Below, piece after piece: positions 1-6,591 of a stretch of DNA of 8,378 bases. Location of the stretch: the NCBI GenBank assembly GCA_903823545.1, contig CAIJTL010001042.1:1-8378 (forward strand), written 5' to 3'. Source of the DNA: an uncultured Planctomycetaceae bacterium. GTDB taxonomy: Bacteria > Planctomycetota > Planctomycetia > Planctomycetales > Planctomycetaceae. Position 1 is the stretch's first letter; every line of letters begins with the position of its first letter. A program made the position numbers and the translations under genes. The notes below the pieces were generated by a model. The model had not been told where the DNA came from and did no database searches. It was given only the letters and a program-made list of their open reading frames with translations.

Positions 1-472
1 CAAGGGGAACCACAGCACGCTGCTGTGTGACTCACGACAAGGGACACGGGCGCGAGGAAACACGAACCTACATTCAACGGCCGACTCCCCCTGCCTGCCG
101 GGCTTCGACCAATGGATCAGCCTGAAATCCATCGGCTTGTTGATCCATCATTGTGTGCGTGATGGTCGAGCCACCGTTGAAGTTCGCTACTACCTCAGCA
201 GTCTCTCTGTCAGCGTGAAACGCTTTGCTCGTGCCGTTCGCAGTCACTGGGGAATTGAGAATTCCCGCCACTGGAGTCTCGATGTTACTTATCGAGAAGA
301 CGAATCACGGATCCGCAACGAACATTTCCGTGAGAGCTTTGCGTGGATCAATCGCTTCACACTCTCGCTTCTCCACCAACACCCAGACCCCGGAAGTATC
401 GCCATGAAACGCCTAAGCTGCGGCTGGGATTGTGATTACCTGTCGCAAGTCCTAACCGGCAACAGAAGTTAG
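1..472 (+). pseudogene. ISAs1-family transposase, 3' part, frameshifted
   Basis: This is the C-terminal part of a DDE transposase of the ISAs1 family; its 5' end lies outside the window. Reading frame 3 gives a typical piece (THDKGHGREETRTYIQRP, about positions 30-83). That frame then runs to a stop near 121. The rest of the protein continues in frame 2 from about position 86 (LPGFDQW, SLKSIG, EVRYYLSSL, FARAVRSHWGIEN, HWSLDVTYREDESR, MKRLSCGWDCDYLSQVLTG) to a TAG at 470-472. The switch falls at a run of five C (87-91), and one extra C would restore a single frame. The ORF starting with TTG at 137 is therefore not a gene of its own. HWGIEN and the following LDVTYREDESR block are the conserved C-terminal signature of the family. 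Family assignment is confident. Loss of function is inferred from the frameshift, and a sequencing error in the C run is possible. No terminal inverted repeat could be identified. Confidence 0.85.
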
Positions 473-486
473 TGGCCGCTGGCCTT

Positions 487-559
487 GTAGAGTGGGACCA
501 TCGCAGCGCCGACCCACCATTTGATCGAGACTTGGTGGGCCGGCGCTATCCCACTCTAC
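487..559. repeat. long imperfect palindrome (REP/MITE-like)
   Basis: The left arm is 487-518 and the right arm 534-559, with a 15-nt loop. They pair as GTAGAGTGGGA with TCCCACTCTAC, GCGCCG with CGGCGC (one mismatch follows), and CCCACC with GGTGGG. The left arm has an unpaired bulge of about 8 nt against 2 nt on the right. The element begins 14 bp after the transposase stop. Similar GTAG-AGTGGGA / GGTGGGCCGGCGC palindromes are, from memory, dispersed repeats in planctomycete genomes, but this could not be checked here. It lacks a T-tract, so it is not a classical intrinsic terminator, although the hairpin could still slow transcription leaving the IS. Confidence 0.75.
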
Positions 560-605
560 GAATCGCGCCGCTTCACAAATCAGCCAGCCGTGCTCGTCAT
601 ACCGA

Positions 606-630
606 CCGAACGTTGCTTGCGGACGTTCGG
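606..630. repeat. stem-loop with perfect 8-bp arms in the leader of the cytochrome/DUF1549 gene
   Basis: CCGAACGT (606-613) and ACGTTCGG (623-630) are exact reverse complements around a 9-nt loop (TGCTTGCGG). The hairpin ends 37 nt before the ribosome binding site of the gene that starts at 681. No T-run follows on either strand, so an intrinsic terminator is unlikely. It may be an mRNA leader structure, a protein-binding site, or simply another small dispersed repeat beside the IS remnant. Confidence 0.55.
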
Positions 631-667
631 CGATTAAGCTGTCACGTTGTAAGCCTCGCTCGAGTTC

Positions 668-673
668 AAAGGA
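668..673 (+). promoter_or_regulatory. ribosome binding site for the cytochrome/DUF1549/DUF1553 gene
   Basis: AAAGGA lies 7 nt before the ATG at 681. This spacing favours 681 over the in-frame GTG at 678, which would leave only 4 nt. An out-of-frame ATG at 676 is followed at once by TGA. The AGGACGA core recurs before both DUF1501 genes of this window. Confidence 0.7.
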
Positions 674-680
674 CGATGTG

Positions 681-3600
681 ATGAACGCGCAGATTAAGTT
701 CGCCTGGAATGGACTGACTCATTTCCGTGAAGCGGTTTCGAAACTAACCCTTCCGGTGAGTGGATCAGTTTTGAAACGGCCTCTAGCGTCGAGTTTTGTG
801 GTGTGGGTCACTTTGATTAGCTCGGCGATCTCGTTATCTGCCGCCAAGGGGGAAGATGCACCGCTGTTTGATCGAGATGTGCGACCAATCTTGTCGCGAT
901 TCTGCTTCAAGTGTCATGGCCCGGACGAACTACAACGACAGGGTGGATTGCGCTTGGACGTTCGCGAAGCGGCGATCACTCCGGCGGAAAGCGGCAAACA
1001 GGCGATCATCCCCAAGCAACCGAAAGCGAGTGAGTTGTTGCGGCGGATTGAATTACCGAGCGACTCTGATGAGCATATGCCGCCGGCTGCGACCAAGCTG
1101 GAAATGACGGCCGAGCAACGTGAAGTTCTCAAACGTTGGATTGCCGCCGGTGCCGAATATCGGCCACATTGGGCGTTCGTTGGACCGGTTCGACCGTTGT
1201 TGCCGAAGGTGCGTGACGCGAGCTGGCCGCGAAATGGGATCGACCATTTTGTGTTGCATCGGCTGGAGAAAGTGGGACTCAAGCCGTCACCGATAGCAGA
1301 TCGGCACACGTTGGTTCGGCGTGTGTTTCTCGATTTGATTGGTCTCCCACCAACTCCCGCAGAGGCGGATGAATTTGTCAGCGATCCATCGCCGGATGCA
1401 TACGATCGGCTCGTCGACCGGCTCTTGGCCTCACCCGCCTATGGGGAACGATGGACGAGAAGATGGTTAGATCTCGCTCGATATGCCGACACAAACGGTT
1501 ACGAAAAAGATCGACAACGCTCCGTCTGGCCGTACCGAGATTGGGTCATCAACGCGATCAACGCCGACATGCCGTTTGATCAATTCACGATCGAACAACT
1601 CGCTGGTGACATGCTTCCGAAAGCGACTGTCGATCAAAAGGTTGCGACCGGCTTTCATCGCAACACCATGCTCAACGAAGAAGGGGGCATCGACCCGCTG
1701 GAGTTTCGCTTTCATGCGATGACTGACCGAGTCGCAACGACGGGAGCCGTTTGGCTCGGACTGACGGTTGGGTGTGCTCAGTGCCACACGCACAAGTATG
1801 ACCCGATTCCGCACACGGACTACTACCGCTTTATGGCAATGCTCAACAACGCCGACGAACCGGAGTTTGATGTACCGGTTCCTTCTCTTTTGGCTCAGCA
1901 GGCGGATGTTGACCGCCGCATCGCGCAGTTGGAGGCGGACCTTCCCAATCGGTTTCCTCCACCAGACGAGTTCGTCTGGTCGCCGCTCAAGCCAACCAGC
2001 TTTAAAGCTGCAAGCGGTGCGACGGCAGAGATGTTTGACGACGCATCGGTGCTGATCTCTGGCGCGATTAACGAAACCGATTCCTACGAAATAGAAATTC
2101 AAAGCGATCTGAAAGATGTCACGGCGATTCGGCTGGAGGCACTGACAGACTCGAAGCTCCCCAGCAAAGGTCCTGGACGAACTCCACACGGAAATTTTGT
2201 GCTCAGCGAAATCATCGCGAACATCGCACCTCTCGACGCCGCAAACGAGGTTCAGCGTTTGAAGTTCATCCGCGCAACTGCGGACTTCTCTCAAGATCAA
2301 TACTCAGTCGCCAGCGCGATCGACGGTAATGAGAAAGCTGGAGGATGGGCAATTCACGGCCCAGGCGAATGGAACGTCAATCGAACTGCCATCTTTGTGC
2401 TGACACAACCAGCGGGGTTCGCGAACAAAGTCTCGCGGTGGTCGATCCGCCTCGAACAGCAGCTTGGTATGAAGCACACGCTGGGCAAGTTTCGAATCAG
2501 CCTCGGTCGATCGAACGATATTGGTGGCTCACCTGACAATCGTCGTCGCGATCACTTCGCCAAGAAGTTTGAGTCTTGGCTGAAAGAGGCTGAAAAGTCT
2601 GTCGTGAAATGGAGTCCGCTTCGGCCAATCAGTGCGACAACCAATCTGCCGCTGCTAACGATTGAGGAAGACGGCTCGGTTGTTTCCAGCGGCGATATGT
2701 CGAAAAGTGACTTGTATGAGGTGTCGTTTAAGCCCGAGAAGTCAGGGATCGTCGCGGTTCGATTAGAGGCGATTCCAGACGACCGACTGCCGAAACATGG
2801 GCCGGGGCGCGTCTACTACGAAGGTCCGCACGGAGACTTCTTTTTGAGCGACATTGAACTGTCACTGGGTGACGACCCCAAAACGGCGGCGCGTCGGCGA
2901 TTTGCACGAGCCACTCAAAGTTTCGCGAGCGGCGGAAACAATGCTTCGGCGGCACTTGATGACAACAAACAAACGGGGTGGTCGATTAATGGCGGGCAAG
3001 GGAAGTCACACTTTGCAGTGTTTCAACTTTCAGAACCGCTCAGTGATGTGGGGCAATTCCGTTTGCGAATGTTATTTGAAAAGTATTACGCAGCAGGAAT
3101 CGGACGCTTCAAAGTCTCAGTCACGTCGGATGCCCGAGCGGCGGATTCGCCGATGTATTCCGCCGAGATCGAAGCGGCGCTCGCAACTCCTCGTGATCGC
3201 CGATCGGCGGAACAAGTTGAGCAACTGAAGCGGCACTTCGTCACAATTGCACCAGAACTGGCGACAGAGCGACAAGCGATCGAACAACTCCGTTCACAAC
3301 GACCAGTTCTTCCGACAGCATTGGTCTTCGCTGAACGACCAGCAAGCAATCCACGTCCAACACATCGACATCACCGAGGCGAGTTCTTGCAGCCTAAAGA
3401 AGCTGTGGCTCCCGGCGGACTTTCGTTACTGCCGCCGTTACCGCGAGACAATGTGGCAAACCGGCTGAACCTCGCTGAATCACTCGTTTCGCCCAAAAAT
3501 CCGCTCACCGCGCGAGTCACCGTCAACCGGCATTGGGCCACGTTCTTTGGTCGCGGGCTGGTTAAGACGCAAGAAGATTTTGGGTTGCAGGGATCGTTGC

Positions 3601-4379
3601 CAACTCACCCGGAGTTGCTCGATTGGTTGGCGACGGAGTTTGTTCAAAACCAGTGGTCGCTCAAGCGACTACATCGGTTGATCGTGACGAGTGCGACTTA
3701 TCAACAAACATCGCGAGTGACTCCAGAATTGTTGCAACGAGACGCTGCGAATGAATTGCTGACGCGCGGTCCAAGGTTCCGTATCGAGGCCGAGTTGGTT
3801 CGCGATTCGATATTGAGTTTGAGCGGATTGCTTGGACGGAAGGTTGGTGGGCCCAGCGTATTTCCACCGCAGCCTGCCAACGTCACGACTGAAGGGACAT
3901 ACGGAGCACTCGCTTGGAAGACGAGTGAAGGACTCGATCGAACACGCCGCAGTGTTTACACATTTGCAAAACGGACTGCTCCGTTCGCCATGTTCACAAC
4001 CTTCGATGCACCGAGCGGCGAAGCTTGTGTCTGTCGCCGCGAAGTGACGAACACCCCGCTGCAAGCTCTGACGCTACTCAACGACGGTACGTTTACTGAA
4101 ACATCGCAAGCACTCGGTCGTCGATTCGCCGTGCAAAGTGGCTCCGTCGAGTCTCGCCTGAAGGAACTCTTTCGCGTTTGCCTCACTCGGCTACCAAGCG
4201 ATGATGAAGTACGACTGCTGACCGATTTCTTGCAAGCGCAACGACAACGACTGACCGACAAACAACTCGACGCAGCGGCCCTCGCGGGAACAGGCGACGG
4301 CGATGTTTCCGAACGAGCGGCGTGGACGATCGTCGCGCGAGCGATTCTGAATTTAGACGAATGTGTCACCAAGAATTAA
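681..4379 (+). CDS. Exported Planctomycete cytochrome c / DUF1549 / DUF1553 protein
   Basis: This 1232-aa exported protein has the domain order PSCyt1, DUF1549, two copies of a central module, DUF1553. The membrane-type signal segment is at about residues 35-55 (after KR at 32-33, ending ISLSAA), preceded by an unusually long N-region of about 30 residues. The first heme site is C75-F-K-C-H79, with a likely distal Met in HMPP (M133). DUF1549 covers about 183-395 and holds a second CxxCH (C365-A-Q-C-H369, then THKYDPI). The central modules are at about 431-613 and 641-822. DUF1553 runs from about 917 to 1175, with NRHWATFFGRGLV near 949 and FDAPSGEACVCRRE near 1108. The start is chosen on the AAAGGA site; there is no later Met before the heme motif. 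The DUF1501 gene follows after 15 bp, the usual partner order in planctomycetes. The biochemical role is not established for the family; heme-dependent periplasmic polymer degradation is a proposal. Domain assignment is sure, function is not. Confidence 0.93.
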   Translation: MNAQIKFAWNGLTHFREAVSKLTLPVSGSVLKRPLASSFVVWVTLISSAISLSAAKGEDAPLFDRDVRPILSRFCFKCHGPDELQRQGGLRLDVREAAITPAESGKQAIIPKQPKASELLRRIELPSDSDEHMPPAATKLEMTAEQREVLKRWIAAGAEYRPHWAFVGPVRPLLPKVRDASWPRNGIDHFVLHRLEKVGLKPSPIADRHTLVRRVFLDLIGLPPTPAEADEFVSDPSPDAYDRLVDRLLASPAYGERWTRRWLDLARYADTNGYEKDRQRSVWPYRDWVINAINADMPFDQFTIEQLAGDMLPKATVDQKVATGFHRNTMLNEEGGIDPLEFRFHAMTDRVATTGAVWLGLTVGCAQCHTHKYDPIPHTDYYRFMAMLNNADEPEFDVPVPSLLAQQADVDRRIAQLEADLPNRFPPPDEFVWSPLKPTSFKAASGATAEMFDDASVLISGAINETDSYEIEIQSDLKDVTAIRLEALTDSKLPSKGPGRTPHGNFVLSEIIANIAPLDAANEVQRLKFIRATADFSQDQYSVASAIDGNEKAGGWAIHGPGEWNVNRTAIFVLTQPAGFANKVSRWSIRLEQQLGMKHTLGKFRISLGRSNDIGGSPDNRRRDHFAKKFESWLKEAEKSVVKWSPLRPISATTNLPLLTIEEDGSVVSSGDMSKSDLYEVSFKPEKSGIVAVRLEAIPDDRLPKHGPGRVYYEGPHGDFFLSDIELSLGDDPKTAARRRFARATQSFASGGNNASAALDDNKQTGWSINGGQGKSHFAVFQLSEPLSDVGQFRLRMLFEKYYAAGIGRFKVSVTSDARAADSPMYSAEIEAALATPRDRRSAEQVEQLKRHFVTIAPELATERQAIEQLRSQRPVLPTALVFAERPASNPRPTHRHHRGEFLQPKEAVAPGGLSLLPPLPRDNVANRLNLAESLVSPKNPLTARVTVNRHWATFFGRGLVKTQEDFGLQGSLPTHPELLDWLATEFVQNQWSLKRLHRLIVTSATYQQTSRVTPELLQRDAANELLTRGPRFRIEAELVRDSILSLSGLLGRKVGGPSVFPPQPANVTTEGTYGALAWKTSEGLDRTRRSVYTFAKRTAPFAMFTTFDAPSGEACVCRREVTNTPLQALTLLNDGTFTETSQALGRRFAVQSGSVESRLKELFRVCLTRLPSDDEVRLLTDFLQAQRQRLTDKQLDAAALAGTGDGDVSERAAWTIVARAILNLDECVTKN
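1971..3150 (+). repeat. protein-level tandem duplication inside the cytochrome/DUF1549/DUF1553 gene
   Basis: Two copies of a module of about 180 residues lie in tandem, at about 1971-2520 and 2601-3150, joined by a charged linker of about 27 residues. Matching blocks in order are: WSPL[KR]P at the start; Y-E-[IV]; A-[IV]-RLEA then LP-x2-GPGR; HG[ND]F-x-LS[DE]I; RAT-x2-F; A-[IL]-D-x-N-x(2-3)-GW-[AS]-I; F-x-L-x2-P; and G-[KR]-F-[RK]-[IV]-S at the end. The order resembles F5/8 type C (discoidin-like) carbohydrate-binding modules. Copy 2 carries a short insertion (VYYEGP region) after GPGR. The copies have diverged at DNA level, so the duplication is old. Confidence 0.8.
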
Positions 4380-4380
4380 T

Positions 4381-4387
4381 AGGACGA
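4381..4387 (+). promoter_or_regulatory. ribosome binding site for the first DUF1501 gene
   Basis: AGGACGA starts 2 nt after the upstream stop codon and ends 7 nt before the ATG at 4395. It fixes the start of the DUF1501 gene and fits translation from a shared transcript with the gene before it. Confidence 0.7.
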
Positions 4388-4394
4388 GTGAATC

Positions 4395-5840
4395 ATGCCA
4401 ACAACGATGATCTCTGGAACCGATATCGCGCGACGCCACTTCTTAAAAGATTGTGGAGTTGGCGTCGGCAAGATGGCGCTCGGTGGTTTATTGGCCGGTG
4501 CAGTATCGAATCGCGTTCTTGCAAATGGAGCGGAAGGCGTTAATCCACTCGCCCCGCGGAAGCCGCATTTCACCGGGAAGGCGAAGTCGGTCATTCACCT
4601 TTTTATGTCGGGCGCTCCGAGTCAGCTTGATCTCTTCGACAACAAGCCGAAGTTGACCGAACTCGAAGGAAAGCCGATTCCACCAGAAGTCGTCGGCAAT
4701 CAACGTTACGCATTCATTCGCCCAGATGCCAATTGCATGGGACCGCGTTTCAAGTTTTCCAAGTACGGCCAAAGCGGGACCGAGCTTTCTGAAGTCCTGC
4801 CGCATCTGGCGAAAGTCGTCGACGATATCTGCCTCGTGAAGTCAGTGAAGACGGATCAATTCAATCACGCTCCGGCCCAGATTTTCTTCAACACCGGATT
4901 CTCGCAGCCAGGGCGACCAAGCTTGGGATCTTGGGTTCTATATGGGCTTGGTGCGGAGTCGAGCGAATTGCCAGCGTTTGTCGTCATGTCGACCGGAGCC
5001 GGAATCAGTGGCGGAGCGGCGAATTGGTCGAGCGGTTTCTTGCCGACGGTTTATTCGGGCGTTCGCTTACGCAATCAAGGCGATCCGATTTTGAACGTGT
5101 CGAGTCCACCAGGAGTCGATTCCAAGTTACAGCGAGATTCGCTCGATCTGGTCGGCGCATTGAATCGTAAACGCTTAGAAGTCGACGGTGATCCTGAGAT
5201 CGCAACTCGCATCGCGTCATACGAAATGGCGTTTCGACTGCAGACCTCAGCGCCAGAATTGATGGACTTGCGAAACGAATCAGAAGCGACGCTGAAGATG
5301 TATGGCTGCGATCCCGCTCAGCCATCGTTCGCGCGTGCATGTTTACTTGCGAGGCGAATGATCGAGCGCGGCGTTCGATTCGTAAACATCTACAACGAAG
5401 GTTGGGACGCGCACTCCGATGTCGCCGGGAACCTCAAAGCCAATTGCGGTAAGACCGACCAAGCCAGTGTAGCACTGATCACCGACTTGAAACAGCGCGG
5501 ACTCCTCAACGAGACCCTCGTCATTTGGGGCGGCGAATTCGGTCGCACGCCAATGGTCGAATCGAACCCAGCACTCGGACGAAGTCTCGGTCGCGACCAC
5601 CACCCGCAGGCCTACACTATGTGGCTCGCGGGAGGAGGGATTAAGCCCGGAATGACGCTTGGTGCCACCGATGAGCTCGGCTTCCACATCGTCGACAAGC
5701 CGGTCCATGTCCATGACTTGCAAGCAACAATCTTGCATCTGCTCGGACTGGACCACGAACGACTGACTTACCATCAAGCCGGCCGCGACTTCCGCCTGAC
5801 CGACGTGCATGGCAACGTGGTACGCGAGATCTTGGCCTAG
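4395..5840 (+). CDS. Tat-exported DUF1501 protein, partner of the cytochrome/DUF1549/DUF1553 protein
   Basis: This 481-aa protein is a full-length DUF1501 member, a family related to the alkaline phosphatase/sulfatase superfamily. A twin-arginine signal is clear: R13-R14-H-F-L-K18, followed by a Gly/Ala/Leu-rich segment to about residue 43, so the protein is probably exported folded. The N-terminal core motif is at 66-85 ([20 protein letters not shown]), and S72/S76 or D79 may sit at the active site. Further conserved blocks are GWDAHSD (336-342, with D338 and H340 as possible metal ligands), [20 protein letters not shown] (379-386) and GRDHHPQ (399-405). The gene lies 15 bp downstream of the cytochrome gene and is almost certainly co-transcribed with it. 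Its TAG stop overlaps the stop of the convergent DUF4058 gene. The substrate is unknown; a sulfatase- or phosphatase-like hydrolase is inference from the fold family only. Confidence 0.93.
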   Translation: MPTTMISGTDIARRHFLKDCGVGVGKMALGGLLAGAVSNRVLANGAEGVNPLAPRKPHFTGKAKSVIHLFMSGAPSQLDLFDNKPKLTELEGKPIPPEVVGNQRYAFIRPDANCMGPRFKFSKYGQSGTELSEVLPHLAKVVDDICLVKSVKTDQFNHAPAQIFFNTGFSQPGRPSLGSWVLYGLGAESSELPAFVVMSTGAGISGGAANWSSGFLPTVYSGVRLRNQGDPILNVSSPPGVDSKLQRDSLDLVGALNRKRLEVDGDPEIATRIASYEMAFRLQTSAPELMDLRNESEATLKMYGCDPAQPSFARACLLARRMIERGVRFVNIYNEGWDAHSDVAGNLKANCGKTDQASVALITDLKQRGLLNETLVIWGGEFGRTPMVESNPALGRSLGRDHHPQAYTMWLAGGGIKPGMTLGATDELGFHIVDKPVHVHDLQATILHLLGLDHERLTYHQAGRDFRLTDVHGNVVREILA

Positions 5841-6565
5841 CTCGACTTCACCAGTCGTTCCCAAGGGTTGAACTCGCACGCTTGGCGGAATGCTTCGGCT
5901 AAATCAACGATGACTTGCCGTGATGGCTCGATGGCCCAAGTGACCGTCGGCAGAGGATCAAGTCCGTTCCAACCCCATCCACGGTAGCGACGTCGATCTG
6001 AATCGTGGCAGACTGACCATACATTGCGATCGTAGTCTGCAAGACGTGCGGTCATGGGAGGAAGAAGACGAGCACCTTTTCGCAGTGCGTCTATCTCCAA
6101 CAAGTTAACTCCCGCATCGAGATATTGATCCCGTTTACGAAGGTATTTGGTTTTTTCCAATTCGCCAAACACACCTTTGTTGGTCGGTGAAAGTAGTTCC
6201 GCTGCCGCAACAACTTGATTGTCGGGAACACGTCGAATCACCAAACGATACTGATGAATCAGCTCGCAAGCCTCTTCGACATCGACGACTGCAGCCGTCG
6301 GATGCCCAAAATCTTGAACCTGCATTTCCGCAGTGCTAGCGCGAACGACAGCCAAATCAGGAGCAACAGGGGTGATCAGATCGTGGTCGGTAGGAGCAAT
6401 CAGAACTGCCTCCGATTCGACGAAGACTGAAAACTCGACAGGAAGCTGCGAGCGAATCAAACCTCGAATCTGCAGCAGCCAATCTTTGTGAAAATAGGCC
6501 CACATACGACCGGCTTCAATTTGATCCAGCAAATGGTTTGCTGGGGTTATCCCAATTGTTTCCAT
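5837..6565 (-). CDS. DUF4058 family protein
   Basis: This is a 242-aa cytoplasmic-looking protein with no signal peptide or membrane segment, close to the usual DUF4058 length. Motifs in order are: an aromatic N-terminal part (W22-A-Y-F-H26 to about 50), P69-D70-L-A-V-V, E123-L-L-S-P-T-N-K130, K144-R-D-Q-Y148, and [15 protein letters not shown] at 152-166 (E157, I158, D159, R162, G164). The C-terminal third ([11 protein letters not shown] onward) also matches the family. The biochemical role is unknown. The PD, E-x-LSP, K-x3-Y, G-V-x-L-x-E-I-D order resembles Uma2-type PD-(D/E)XK nuclease-fold proteins. The start is an ATG preceded only by a weak GAGAG (about 7 nt upstream). It begins 26 bp after the second DUF1501 gene, so the two are probably one transcript. 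Its stop lies inside the CTAG shared with the opposite-strand gene. Confidence 0.82.
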   Translation of the reverse strand: METIGITPANHLLDQIEAGRMWAYFHKDWLLQIRGLIRSQLPVEFSVFVESEAVLIAPTDHDLITPVAPDLAVVRASTAEMQVQDFGHPTAAVVDVEEACELIHQYRLVIRRVPDNQVVAAAELLSPTNKGVFGELEKTKYLRKRDQYLDAGVNLLEIDALRKGARLLPPMTARLADYDRNVWSVCHDSDRRRYRGWGWNGLDPLPTVTWAIEPSRQVIVDLAEAFRQACEFNPWERLVKSS

Positions 6566-6591
6566 GTCACTCTCACAACGAAGGCTGCTGG

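Noticed and set aside
86..92. Programmed -1 frameshift in the transposase
   Set aside because: TCCCCCT does not fit X-XXY-YYZ in the frame needed, no downstream structure was evident, and ISAs1 transposases are normally made from one frame; a simple indel is more likely.
487..559. Intrinsic terminator
   Set aside because: The hairpin is strong, but no T-run follows on either strand.
472..681. 69-codon plus-strand ORF between the transposase and the cytochrome gene
   Set aside because: It reads straight through the 487-559 palindrome and the 606-630 hairpin, has no ribosome binding site, and the peptide resembles no known family.
1467..2300. 277-codon minus-strand ORF
   Set aside because: It lies entirely antisense inside the conserved DUF1549 and first module coding region and has no recognisable domain; long antisense ORFs are common opposite GC-rich genes.
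5343..5879. 178-codon minus-strand ORF overlapping the first DUF1501 gene and the DUF4058 end
   Set aside because: It is a shadow of two well-supported conserved genes and has no family features.
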